The notes under the pieces are model-generated. The model was not told the DNA's origin. It did not search any database and was given only the letters and a program-made list of their open reading frames with translations. From Lasiosphaeria ovina (taxonomy: Eukaryota; Ascomycota; Sordariomycetes; Sordariales; Lasiosphaeriaceae), in the NCBI GenBank assembly GCA_033439765.1, contig JAULSN010000008.1, forward strand, positions 1,550,001 through 1,614,000: 64,000 nucleotides of DNA. The letters run 5' to 3'. Of this stretch, positions 43,809 through 55,589 are shown in pieces. Within the stretch, counting starts at the first letter, position 1; each line of letters begins with the position of its first letter. A program made the translations under genes and the position numbers.

Positions 43809-44617
43809 GACTTGACTATCTACTCAAGTTGCCCAGATCGCAGGGCGTGGGGATGGATATGGAGCGCTATGCAATACACAGCGGAGGAGGACAAGAGTCA
43901 AGTCTGGCGGGTTCCGCTTCTTTTTTCTTCAAGGTATGGATGTTTTGAAGAGAGAAGGAAAAAAAGAGAGTCCCGTCTATCTGCTGTTGAAAAGACGGTC
44001 CCAAACAGCAGAATCCTTTCCCCCAAAAAGGATACCAGGTATTGAATCCCAAGCGTATTTGCTTCAAAGACTGAGGCGGAGGGTGGATGGGAGGGGGTTT
44101 AAGCGATAGTAATCATTAATTCTCCTTATTCCCGTACGTTACGTATCAATCAATTGCGCGCGAGCAAGCAAGCCGCTGGTAGTTCGTAGTTTGCTGTTGG
44201 CAGCCGTTATCGAAATCTGAATTGTTAGATAATAGCCCCCAGTTTGGAAGGATTACCAATGCCTGCTGCGGCGCCCACCCCAGCAAGGAAAGAGAAGACC
44301 TTCTAGTTCCAGTCGCCATTACGACGTTATCGGTAGTCATTGTTGCGCCCTTCCCGCGTGCCACGCATACACAGTACAGTACGTACCCCGCTAGACTATC
44401 CGGGATGGACAGGGGTACAGGAATGCGTGGGATTTGGAGACCGGATCAAAGTACGGATACGGAAAGCCTCAACTCAACATCCCGTCGGATTCGCCCACTA
44501 ATGTGGATGGGATGTCAACCGTGTCTCTGTCGACGAGGGAAACCGCAACATGTAAACCCCTGGGATCACTATCAGCAACTAGAAAAGTCGGGTTATTCGT
44601 TAAATTTTAGACGGTAT
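43809..44617. other. intergenic region, aminotransferase / flavin monooxygenase
   Basis: 809 bases between two reverse-strand genes. No gene seen; no tRNA-like element recognised. Confidence 0.55.
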
Positions 44618-45982
44618 CTAGTACTCAAAGCCAAGGTCTTTGAGAGACTTGGCCGTGCAGCCCTCCTTTTCAAACTTCAGCTTCGCTTCGAAATACACCT
44701 GTCTCTCCCATATCAACTCTGCGTCCCAATACGGCGGTTCCTTTCCCGCAGTTCCTGACCGCGCAATCCAGTCGTGGACCGAGTTGATGTATTCCGCATC
44801 GGCGCCTTTGGGCCAGACGTAGAACGACGGGCCTTTCCTCTCAGCCTCCTCGTCTTCCCACTTCTTCATCTCCGCTGCAGGCGGCAGTGGTAATAGGTTT
44901 GCCCAGGTCCGCGAGAAGATAGCAGCTTGGCTCTCGGCGAAGGGAAACGGCACCACCTTGATGGGCAGCCCCGGGAAGACCAGAGTCGGGTGGTCTATGT
45001 AGAACAGGTGCTTGTATAGCCCGTGAACTCGTCGCCCGTTCGTGATCAGGGGCGGTTTCAGTGATGCGAGGAAGGGGAAGGCAAAGAGGTAGCCGGTGGC
45101 AAAGACAACGGTGTCAACGTCCTTCTCCACTCTGCCATTTTGGAACCTGAGGCCTTTCTCGCCAACGAGGAACTCTTCAATGACGGGAACCTCTTCCGCG
45201 CCGACATGGGCCAGGTTCGCTGGCGGTGTCGCCGTCTGGACTGACAGCAGCAACGGCTTCGCGCAGACGCGGCTGATCTGGGCGGCAATATCGAGCCCAG
45301 ACGCGGCATTGCCAACGACGACGACTTTCTTGTTGCGGAAGGGCTTGGGGTTCCGGTACAGCTTGGAGTGCGATATCACCCCCGGCCACGCCTTGTGGAA
45401 CTTGGAGATGCCCTTGATCTCGGGCACGTGGGTGATGGAGTAGTGGCCAGAAGCAACGACTACGGCATCATAGGTTTCCGTGGCCGTCTCGCCGCTGCCC
45501 AGAGACAGCGTGCGAACAAGCCACCGATCCCTCCCGTCCTCTCCCCGGCGCAAGCGCACGTCTTGGACCTGGGTGGAGAACCTGATGAGATGTCGGATGT
45601 CCTTGGCATATGTAACGAGATAGTCGTGGACCGTGTCCCGGGAAGGGAATATGAGAGAATCCCCTGGGAAGGCGAGGTCCGAGTATCTCATTAGTGCGCG
45701 CGGGATGTTTGTGTGCAAGACATCGTACATCGGGGAGGGGAAGACTGGGGCTGCTGTCGCCTGTGATGACTGGAGAGGCGGGTCGGGTGGAATCGAGGCG
45801 CTCACTTGAGGCACATGCAGCGTTTGTGAGGCTCGAGGGCTGTAGTTCCAGACACCGCCCACCTCGGCCTGCTGCTCCAAGACGACGATGCTCGCAAACG
45901 CCTTCTGAGCTGTCAAGTACTTGGCAGCCGCAAGACCGCAGGGTCCAGCCCCGATAATTGCGACCCTCTTCACGTCAAACAT
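44618..45982 (-). CDS. Flavin-containing monooxygenase (FMO family)
   Basis: FAD- and NADPH-dependent monooxygenase that typically oxidises soft nucleophiles such as thiols or amines; the natural substrate is unknown. A single exon encodes 454 residues, normal for fungal FMOs. Motifs seen: FAD-binding GAGPCG (residues 11-16), the second FAD segment EVGGVWNY, the FMO fingerprint FHKAWPGVISHSKLY (a variant of FxGxxxHxxxY, about 199-213), NADP-binding GNAASG (about 223-228), and the C-terminal FATGY motif. The ATG giving MFDVKRVAIIG is the only sensible start. It shares a 529-base divergent promoter region with the telomere-type OB-fold gene. Nothing nearby suggests a biosynthetic cluster. Confidence 0.92.
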   Translation of the reverse strand: MFDVKRVAIIGAGPCGLAAAKYLTAQKAFASIVVLEQQAEVGGVWNYSPRASQTLHVPQVSASIPPDPPLQSSQATAAPVFPSPMYDVLHTNIPRALMRYSDLAFPGDSLIFPSRDTVHDYLVTYAKDIRHLIRFSTQVQDVRLRRGEDGRDRWLVRTLSLGSGETATETYDAVVVASGHYSITHVPEIKGISKFHKAWPGVISHSKLYRNPKPFRNKKVVVVGNAASGLDIAAQISRVCAKPLLLSVQTATPPANLAHVGAEEVPVIEEFLVGEKGLRFQNGRVEKDVDTVVFATGYLFAFPFLASLKPPLITNGRRVHGLYKHLFYIDHPTLVFPGLPIKVVPFPFAESQAAIFSRTWANLLPLPPAAEMKKWEDEEAERKGPSFYVWPKGADAEYINSVHDWIARSGTAGKEPPYWDAELIWERQVYFEAKLKFEKEGCTAKSLKDLGFEY

Positions 45983-46511
45983 CTGGTTTCTTTGAGAGCT
46001 CCTTTCTAAAAAAGTAAAAAATAAGTAAAAAGAAAGAAGAAAAAAGCAAAAGAAAACACTCCGAGGTAAAACAGCAGTCGCTACGGATACGGTATTGAAT
46101 CAGCGAGGCAGTAAGAACAGATGCCTCATTGAGTCGGAAATCTTGCCCGACTTTACCGCCTTCTATTTAAGGAGAGGAGACGACTTTCCAGCCCTCAAGG
46201 TCGTCCCACCCGCTGCACCTCAGCACCTGCACGCACCTGCTTCGGCCCACTGCACGCACGCACCTTCCGTCATCTCGGGAAGCTTCTCGGCGAAAGGCCC
46301 CTCTGAAGCTTTGCGACTTTTGCAACAAAAAGCCAAAGCCAAGCCAAGCGCGGGCAGCTTCATCACCGCATCCCGCTTTTAAAGTTATCTGGCTCGTCTT
46401 GCAAATCATTGCGCCGCGAAGACTATGGCCAGCGAGATTATCCCGCGCTGAGTTACGCTGCATACGATCCGTCCTTGTCACACCACCGCGTTCAACTCAA
46501 CGACTTAGACG
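45983..46511. promoter_or_regulatory. shared divergent promoter region, FMO / OB-fold protein
   Basis: 529 bases between divergent start codons, with an A-rich stretch next to the FMO start (about 46005-46060). No specific binding site could be supported. Confidence 0.5.
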
Positions 46512-49500
46512 ATGTCATCGGCCGACCAGGTTAGCGGGCTGCTCGCGTCCCGAATGCCGACGCCCATTGCACAGCTCAACCCCGATTTTCCCGACCAAGC
46601 TTCCTGCGTTGTTCGCGGCGAGGTAACCATCACGTGGCCCTATAGCATTGTCAATCGTACCTTTGCCTTTCTCCTCGCCGAGCCCGACGTACTGCTGCGT
46701 CGCGTCAGGGGTCAGGTGCGCATCGAGCTTCATGGATCCAGCGCGAAAGCCGTGGCCGACTGTGGCCTTGGAGGCGGGGACGAAGTCTACATCGGTCTCG
46801 ACGGCGTGCGTTGGGCCAAAGACGATTCGCCAGGCCGCATCCCAGGAGCGCGGCTAGATTGGCAATTGCAGTTTGACGAGAAACTGGTTCTCAAGGTCAG
46901 GGCTACCCACAGCTCTAGGCCTCGGGATAATGCGCTGACGAACAATTAGGTTAATTTTCTCGAGTCCGGAGAGCAGAAATGCATCAGCATAGATCACCCA
47001 CAGCCCGAGGTGCCGAAGGATATAGTGGCCGAACCCCAGCACGCCTCTGTTGAACCAATAGAGCAGACCCCCGCGAAGACGCCTGCCGTCCGCAGAATCG
47101 CCGACTTCGAGGCAGACGAATACCCCTCGCCGGCATTCTTGAAGAGGGCCAGGGTCTCATATGGAGCGCTATTCGAAGACGGTCTGGACATCTTTGACGA
47201 GGACGGTGGGGTCAAGGGCAGGGGCAGAAAGCGAACTCGGTTCGGACGGGACAGCAGCGCGTGGAGATATACCAGCCAGTCGCCAAGTCCTGAGCCAAGT
47301 GTTGGGGATGCGATGGAGGAAGACTCGGTTGAAGAAATATCGCTTCAACCATCGCCCAAGCCGCGGATGGCAGACGAGAGCGTCCAGACGCTCGACATTG
47401 AAGCGCCCGAGACGCCGGGAGTTGAAGCGACAGAGACAGGGCCCACTCCTGCACCAGCCACTGCATCCATATCGCCAGATACATCTATGTTAGATGCTTC
47501 TGCTGAGGCCGTAGTTCCTTCCGCCGTAGCTCCTCCGTCGGCGACTTCCCCAAGGGCGACTCCGGCGATATCTGCTCCGGCGTCATCCCCACCTGTGTCG
47601 CATATCCCAGCAACGGCCTCCGAAGTGCCATCCCCTCCGGTCGTGGTCTCATCGCCTCAACAAGAGCCAGACAAGATGCCAGAGGAGCAGGCGCAAAAGC
47701 AGCCTACCGCTCTAATGAGCGACGATGCGGATGCTGAAGCAGACGCCGACGCAGACGTTGGTATGGACCCAAAAGTTCCACAGCCAGCGCCTCGTCCAAC
47801 CAGCAGCGTAGCGGAAATTCCCACCAGCCTGTTTGGGGTCTCGGCGCCTACGAATTCGACCTTCTCAATGTTCGGCACTAAGACCCACTCGCGAGGAGAT
47901 TCCAATGTAAGCCTAGCTGATCAAGTCAGATTTGGGTTTTCGCATATTCCAACTGTTCAGCCCCGAGCTGCTACAGATGATCCCATTCCTATTCCTTCAG
48001 ATTCCAACAATGGGGAGCCTGAAGCCTATCCAGAGTCCTTCCTTGATGCCCCGTCTGGTCCGGTAGAGTTTGCCGACATGTCGTCCTATCTAAACGAAGC
48101 AGAAGCACATTTGGAAACTGAACTCATTCGGAGTCCTGATATCGCTCCAGAACCTCACATGTCGGAACACTTTGACCCAGGTCACTGGAATGCGGCAACA
48201 CACGCTCCCAACTACAGCGTGGTTGAGGGAGGTCACTTCGGGACGGATGCTCTGGATGAAGGATCGAGAACTGCCCTTGGAGAGCCCTCGCTTGGGTCAG
48301 ATGGCATTGAACCAACGGGTATACCAGAAGGTTTTGCCAGCTACGGAGTCCAAGATGGTGCCGTCATCGAGACCGAGAATGAGCCTGAGAAGCCCCAGCC
48401 CTCACCACTGCCAGAGAAAAGCTATCTGCCAGAAAATGACTTTGCCCAGGACAGCCAAGTCCAAACTGCGTCGGATGATGAAGTTGACTATGACGATGAA
48501 GACGCCGAGTACGACGAACGTGGGGCAGAAATTGAGGAGGGCGACTATGATCAACGCAACTACAATGTGCCAGCAGACGATGATGAGGGCGTTTCAGACG
48601 AGGATAACGAGATCAATCAAGAGATTAAGGAGCGTTATGGTCAGGAAGACATATATGATGAGGATGAGGAGGACGAAGAGGAAGAAGGCGAAGGCTGGGA
48701 AGAAGGTGAAAGTGAAGGGTACGACGAAAGTGACGAAGATCAATATCACTCGGAGCCTCCTCGAAACCAAGCCGCCACATCAACACCGAAGGAACCAATT
48801 GTTATTAGCTTACTTTCGGACTCAGAGGATGATGATGAGCCACCGCCGAAACCAAGTAAACCGGCAGCGGCGTCCAACCCCAGTCCTCGACAACCACCCG
48901 CTCCCGTGGAGGGATCAAACCACAAGTACTCAACAGATGTGTCATATCCGGTACTTCCTGCTGTCGAGTTCGAGAATAGTGAGGAGATTGATCGTGCTCC
49001 GAACGGAGCCAATGCTCTTGGTTTCGATACAGTATCGAAAGGAGACCGACGAGAAGCAGTTGATTCAGGCGCGGAAGGAAGTGATAGCGAAGAGGAAGTT
49101 TCACCGTCCAAACAATGGCCTCCTTACCAGCGCGATATTGGCAACTTCCAAGATCCTAGGCGGACCGCCGAAGAAGATGCCGAGTTTGACGACGACAATA
49201 GCAGCGTTGAAGGTTCTTTGAGCGAGGATGACCTCTTTGTTCGGCAATCTAAATCTCAATATCCTGATGCCAACGACAGCGATTCTTGGAGCGAGGAAGA
49301 ACGAGTGGAGCAATCCCGGGCTCAAGATGTCGACGAGGATGATGACATGGACGATGAAGAAAGCGTTGTCTTGGACGAAGACGGCAATGTCTTTGCAGAA
49401 GCTGCCGAAGTCCCCATTGACCCTGCGCTAGAAGAAGGCTACAGCAATCATGGCGTTGGCGACAACGACAAAATGGACGTTGATGAGGTCGAAGCTGAAG

Positions 49501-52007
49501 TCGAAGCCCCAGCAGAGGCAGAGGCCAAAGTAGAAGCCGACGTCCAAGAGGTCCAGCACCAAGCTGAAGCTGAAGCAGAGGCAGAAGCTCAAGCCCAGAC
49601 GGAAGCAGAATCGGAAGCCGACGTCCAACCCGAGGCTGAGGCTGAAGTCCAAGCTTGGGCTGCAGTAGAGGCCGAAGGAAAAGCCAAAGCTCAAGCCCAG
49701 GCAGAGGCTGAAGCGAAAGCAGAGGCAGAAGTCCAAACCCAGGTAGGGGCGGAAGCGAAAGCGAAAGCGGAAGCGCAACTCCAAGCCCAAACCCAAGCAC
49801 TAGCCGAAGCTGAAGCTCAGGCGCAGGCGCAGGCAAAGGCAGAAGCTGAAGCCGAAGCAAAGGCCAACACAGAGGCCGAAGCCGAAGTGGTTGATGAGGA
49901 TGATGTGTCAATGATTCAGCCCGGAACTTCTGAGAATGGCCACGCTGGCGACGGATCCATGGAAGTGGATGATTCCTCTTTCTTAAGTCAGGTCGATGAC
50001 GAGTTGACCCAGGCGCCAATAGATACCGACGAAGATGACACGACAAGCGAACCTGACGTCCCATTGGAACATGGAAACGGCCCCGAAACGTCTCAGGCAA
50101 ATTCGACTGACGAGGCGGAGGATACTCGTGATGCCGATGCTGAAGTGCTTGATGCGCCTCCGGCCGCTTCCGGGACTGGCGATGCCTCGCCATCTATTGC
50201 CAGGGCAAATTCCCAAGAACGCCAGCCTTTGCAGAGTCCTGGTCTGGTAGATGCTGGCAAGGGAGCACAAGACCTCTCTGGTCATTTATCTGTTGAAGAT
50301 GACACGTCCATGGTCCCCGAAGATGTCCCGGAAGTGGGAGAGGGCTTACTAGGACGTGAAGAGGGACAGACCCACGATCTTCGACCGCAACACAGCAGCC
50401 TAGAAATCTCGAGACCCTCTCAGCCAGCAGGCCAGGACATTTCTGATCAGCATGACAAGTCCTCCGCAATTGCGCCATCTTCTCCATTATCTATTCAAGC
50501 TTCAGAAGATGATGTTCTTGCAGCATCATCTCCACCTGCATCTCGCCCGACTTCGAAAGGTGACAATCGAATGCATCAACTGTTAACTCCGATGCAAAGC
50601 CAGTTGCCTAGCACGATGGTGTTTCAGTCAGAGGTTGTCGTCGAGGAGAAGATTGAGATAGAAATTATGAACTCAGAAGGGCCTTTGAGCGCCGATCAAG
50701 CCTCCCCGCCCTCTGCAGATTCTAACCAGGATGCCTACATACTCACGCCAAGCGTACCGGAGGAGCACGATGGCAGCCCTACCGACCAGCTAGTTGCAAA
50801 CACGAAAGCTAGTGTTCCAGAATCGGAGCCAGAGCAAGAGGACGCGGATGAGCAAATCGAAAAGGGCGAATCCGGCAAACCTTTCCACGGTACTCACCTG
50901 CCAAGTTTTGTTGACGCTCCTGAGAGTCCAGCAAAACAAACCGATACGACAGAAGATGTAGACACTCCTGAATTATCAAGGATGGCCGTGGACAGAAAGT
51001 CCCGCTCAGAAGCTCATGCTGTTGGGTCAGGTACTCCCGAGGACCAGGATATTGAAGACGAACAACTCGTCCTGGCAGGTGAAGGAAGCGCACGGGAATC
51101 TCCGGAGCCATCCCTCTTACAGGAGCCAAGAGCCTCTTCAAAAGATCCCGTCCAGGAGGAGATCACGGTGAAGACGAGGTCCCGCCAGCGCCGGGAGCTG
51201 TCTCATGGCGCGGATGCCAACGCGGGGCCAGATGCGGCCCAGGTGGACCTCAGTGTTTACTTGGCTAGGCAGGCCGTGGGGCCAAGACCATCCAGATCCA
51301 AGAAAGCCACTGAGGCTCAACCTCTACGGACCAGCCCTAGAGTCCCGCGAACACGATCAAGCAGCTTGCAAATGAGCGCTACTCCTGAGCTGGATGAAGA
51401 TACAAGCGTTGGTCTTGCAAAGGCCGCCTTGGCTTCCCCGTCAACGGCGGGTTCGGACTCGGCCACCAGATGCGCAGCTCTCAAGACTCAGCTCACAAAA
51501 GACCTGCGAAAGAGTCTTCCCGAGTGTGCGCCGCTCAGAACGCTCCGCAACCATATCGACAAATTTCCGAATGTGGCTGCCATTGTTACAACACAGCCGC
51601 CTGAGCCAACAAGGGCCAAAGGAGGCCCGCGTGAATACATGATGGCATTCCATATCACGGACCAGTCCATCGGCCCGACACAGGTTGCAGAAGTGCAGCT
51701 CTACCGACCGCACAAAGAGTCGCTCCCGGTTGTCAAGCCAGGCGATGGCATCTTGCTGCAGCGCTTCCAGGTGAAGCCAATAAGCAACAAAGGGGTGGGC
51801 CTGCGCACGGCAAGCGAGTCAGCCTGGGCCGTGTTCGACTCGGACGGCGGTGCGCCGCAGATCAAGGGCCCGCCCGTAGAAGACGCCGCCAACTACAGCG
51901 ACCACATGACTCTCTTGCGGGCTTGGTACCGGTCCCTGGATAGTGCGGCGAAAGGCAAGCTGGACAAGGCGAACAAGAAATTCGAGGACTTGAATCACGC
52001 CAATTAG
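46512..52007 (+). CDS. Giant OB-fold protein, POT1/Cdc13-like telomere ssDNA-binding type
   Basis: Exons 46512-46895 and 46950-52007, separated by a 54-base intron with a GCTGAC branch, give 1813 residues. Residues ~10-145 (VVRGEVTITWPYSIVNRTFAFLLAEP and so on) have the strand pattern of an OB fold. Residues about 1640-1790 match the POT1/Cdc13 telomere-binding OB domain: LRTLRNHIDKFPNVAAIVTTQ, then EYMMAFHITDQ, VQLYRPHKESLPVVKPGDGILLQRF and SESAWAVF, in the same order as POT1 OB1. Between them are ~1400 residues of low-complexity acidic, Ser/Pro-rich sequence. This includes strongly acidic runs (about 640-720) and an Ala/Glu/Gln/Lys repeat tract (about 973-1108). A basic KGRGRKRTRFGR stretch may be a nuclear signal. 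Binding to telomeric DNA is inferred from the domain only; another OB-fold DNA-maintenance role is possible. Confidence 0.82.
49485..49890 (+). repeat. degenerate coding repeat, Ala-Glu/Gln/Lys tract
   Basis: Inside the OB-fold protein gene, about 135 codons alternate GCx with GAx/AAx/CAx (AEAEAQAQ-type), in units of two to ten codons. It is uninterrupted and in frame, predicted to form a long charged helix. Confidence 0.85.
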
Positions 52008-52601
52008 GGACCAGCACGTGTAAAATAACGACTGCGAAGTGGAATGATTCCGCCTTCGCTATATTTATCGAATTATGTTTAGTTTGAGATAGTTTTTCTT
52101 CCCCTGAGTTGGGACTGAATGGTTGGAGGGGCGTTTGTGGGCGCGATAGTCTGGAACAGGAATATGGGGGGTGGGATGGTTGGGACGCGGCATACTACGT
52201 ACTTCAGTAGGGGCTTTACAACATGGGTCCGTAATAGAAATTGAGATCTCATGGTCAGAAGGGCGTTTTGCTACTCGGTGTCGGGCTATATCCGTGTCTG
52301 CGGTTGTTTCCTTTTGCAGGTGACCGATGCCCGAACGACAAAGTCGGAGACCGAGGTACGATGCTTTCTTTCTCGCTCTGTTAGCCGAAGTCTTTCGGTC
52401 TTGGTAAAAGCTGTAGGCCTGAATCCGTATTTAGCATGAGGTAGGCAGGCACTTGCATGGCCTAGGCCCGCGAGGATCCTCCCCTCCCCCGCATTTTCTC
52501 TACAACATTCGTCTGCATGTGCTACTGTGCTGTGTGTATGTGTTGTTATCCAGAGACTGCCGAAGCTAAAATCACATGGAGGCGGAGTCACCTCAGTCGA
52601 T

Positions 52602-52648
52602 GACGACCGACCGACCGATTGACCGACCGACCGACCGACCGACCGACC
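52602..52648. repeat. GACC tetranucleotide repeat
   Basis: About eleven GACC units with one GATT interruption. Confidence 0.9.
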
Positions 52649-53785
52649 AAAAGACCGACTGAGCTTCTTCTCCGCAACGCAACGAGAACTCCTAGGAACT
52701 AGTTCGTCCATCTCCCCGCATCGCTAATGTTTGAGTACGTGCCATCGGGTCAATACCTATATGTACCTAAGGGTATATCTAGTCTAGTCCAGTTCAATAA
52801 AGATGATGGCCGAAATGTGGATTGGCTATGTCTACATAATGGGATACGATATATCCCGAGACGTGGAACTACGGAGGCACCCGAGTAAGGTAAGGTAGCT
52901 ACTGAGTGGCCGAGGAAGCTAATGTAGCTACGGATACTGAGTAAGTTAAGGTGGCTAAGGTAGGAGGCAAGAGACAAGCTTTCTTCGCCCCCCCCTCCCT
53001 TTCCCACTTGTGGTACTAATACGAAGAATGGGGAGGGGAAGTTTAAAGAGAGAAAAGGGCGGCCGGCTCCACGTGAAAGCTGCCCGCTGCTGTGTGTGGA
53101 GAGTTGCCGTCTCTCCTGAATATCATCATCTTGTTATCATGCATGGTATGTGTATATATGTTTTGTTTTCTTTCGTCTGCGCTAGGAGCAGCTTCCACAG
53201 ACGTGTATATGTATCTATATTTGTGTGTGTGAACGAGACCTGTAGCCTACGTAGGTAGCCGAGTATCATGCATGTCTTCATCTCTAGAAAAAAAAGCTGC
53301 CTGTTAAATGACCTTTTTGCTTTCTCTTCTCGCCTCGTCGTTCGGAGAGACTACCTACCTACCTAGGCACCTACTTGCCTTGCATTCGTTTGTTGACGAA
53401 CCGTTAATTCCCACCTTATTACCTGTCTGACCATTACAAAAGCTGTGCTGTATTGGGGCCGGTAACCCGACACGCAGGCACGCATACGCCCAGTTCAAAC
53501 CAAGTGAGTCTTGCTTGTTGTCCTCGTGATCGTATGCCATGATGAGGACGACGACGGAACTGGGATGATACTCCATGGTGCTCTAGCCTTTCTGTCTGCC
53601 TCATAATATCCGTCCCATTAGAACACGTACGTCGGCATACATATGTAGGCAGGCCGGCGAGCCACCGCGGCCGATAACGGCGGCGGCAACGCGTGAGGTG
53701 AGGTGTGAGAGCGGTGACTATTACCGGCCAGACTACCGGCCAGCACGTGTTCCCCATACATACCTCGCCCACCTTCCCGTCGACG

Positions 53786-53815
53786 CTTGCCTTGCCTTGC
53801 CTTGCCTTGCCTTGC
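53786..53815. repeat. CTTGC pentanucleotide repeat
   Basis: Six perfect tandem copies of CTTGC. Confidence 0.9.
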
Positions 53816-54641
53816 TGGTTTTCCCTGTTTCCCCAGAAGAAGATCTGGGGAGGGGGTTTGTGGAGTTTGTTTGATGGATCCCCGGGGAAAACGCCACAAC
53901 ATTTTTTTTGTTTGTTTTTTTGGCCGGGGGCGGTGAAGGGGGCCCTCTTCTTGTTTTCGTTGGGATTTGCCTTTTCCTTCTTACCCGCCCATCCATGTCC
54001 ATGCATTGCCCACACACATCCCCGGACCCGTAGGTCGTCGGGCTGGAATATCCAAGCAAACAGTTGCCGATGCTGCTGCCACATGTCGTCGAATGCGGGG
54101 GCCCCAGGGGTGGGAAAGGAAAGGGAAAGTGGTCACGAGAGCCGCAAAAATAAAATAAGAAAAAGGAAGCAAACAAGCAAACCCCGGGAAGCTGTTAGGT
54201 AAAAATGGAATAATAATAAAATAATAAATAGCAAGGAGGAGCTGCAGCAGGGAGAGGCGTCAGGCCAATTCCCGATTCGATCACAACAAACAAGGACAAT
54301 TTAGCTTTCTGTGTGCTCCTCCTCAGGGAAAGTATTTTGCACTGTTGCTCGGTCCATATGTTGGTGATTCTCGAGCTTCCTCCTACCTTGTACCTACTTA
54401 CGGATAGGCTGCTCGGCATGGGGATCCCGTAGCCGGAGTTGGAGACTACCTAAGGAAAGCAGCCAGGGGGGTGGTGCACAAGTCCCAAAGGCTAGCCTTC
54501 GGCGCTCCAATCGTGTCATCCCGGGATTCATGTGGGGCCATTCTTGTTCGGCAGCCGGGGTGTGCTTCGGTCCGTCTGGCAATCAAGGACACAGTAAGGT
54601 AGCCAAGCGATTTTGGCTAATTCGGGAAGTGGCCGCCGCCC

Positions 54642-54677
<36 letters not shown>

Positions 54678-54678
54678 G
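54642..54678. repeat. TCTG tetranucleotide repeat
   Basis: About nine perfect tandem copies of GTCT. Confidence 0.92.
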
Positions 54679-55589
54679 GGAGACAGGAATCGGGGCACGA
54701 CGAATAAACGAGCCGCAAGGCACAAGCAAAAGCACAAGCAAGCTTTGATTTACCGAAAGAGAAATCAAGAAAATCAAGAGCTGAGCTTGTGGGCCGTGTT
54801 GTGCAAGCACATACTCTAGAAGCCCGCCAGGAAGACAGCTGATCGCCGAGGCTCAATGCAACCTCCTCCATTGCCTTTGGCGAAGCGGGAGACGAGTGAG
54901 AACTTTCCTTTCCTTTCCTTTCCATGGGAGTTTCTGGGGCCGCAGGCGGGAGAGACGAAGATCAGACAATCTGTCGGACGAATCGAAGAAGGAAAAAAGA
55001 GCCAAGACCGACACACACCCTTCGGGCATGCATGGATCGGTAGCTAGGTCTCGAGCTTGCCTGGATTCCCATTCGACGCGATTTCTTGGTTGTAGCTAGA
55101 GGTAAGTAAGGTAGCTACCCCGAACGGGAGACCACTCAACGTCGACGGCTTGTCGCCAACAAGAGACGCAATATTGCCAACCCCCCTTCGAAACAAGTCG
55201 CGCGTCGAGCGCAGAGGCGTTTTCGGCATTCCCGCCCAAGAGGTTGTCGCCTACCCAGCTGGAGAGTTGTTTTGGCGGGCAAAAGAGCGATATAACCTCC
55301 TGAGGACAGCTCCTTTAAATCCCTCTCGCCACCACCCAGCCAATAACCACTAACATACAACGATAACATATGGCTTACCAGGTATCTCGTCCCATCTTTT
55401 TGCTGCGCGCATACCAGAGCGTAGGTTATTCCAAGATGCCAGCTTGCTCTCTCGTCCGTCCGCATGTTTTGAGACGGCCGCCGTCCAGCTTGTCCAATGG
55501 CGGGCGAGCAGCAAGCATCGTCTCCGTCTGCAGGATAACCTTGGGTCTGGAATTCCTGTGTCGCTGTCGGGGCTGCCGTTTCTGATTGG

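Larger units (their letters stand above)
52008..55589. other. gene-poor, microsatellite-rich region
   Basis: 3.6 kb with no supported gene on either strand. Contains a GACC repeat (52602-52648), a CTTGC repeat (53786-53815), a TCTG repeat (54642-54678), a TTTCC repeat near 54905-54922, and several CCTAAGGTA/GGTAGCTAC-like words. No transposase, reverse transcriptase or terminal repeats were seen. Confidence 0.55.

Noticed and set aside
49249..50193. 314-codon reverse-strand frame rich in Leu, Arg and Pro, and an overlapping Phe/Leu/Gly-rich frame at 49428-49796 resembling membrane segments
   Set aside because: Both are the complement of the Ala/Glu/Gln/Lys repeat tract; the periodic hydrophobicity is a by-product of the repeat.
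41433..52007. Aminotransferase, flavin monooxygenase and neighbours as a secondary-metabolite cluster
   Set aside because: No backbone enzyme (PKS, NRPS, terpene synthase), transporter or pathway regulator is nearby, and the flanking genes are a ribosomal protein and a telomere-type protein.
52008..55589. Gene-poor stretch as a degraded transposon
   Set aside because: No terminal repeats, no reverse transcriptase, integrase or transposase remnants, and no strong C-to-T (RIP-like) composition shift were visible; only simple repeats.
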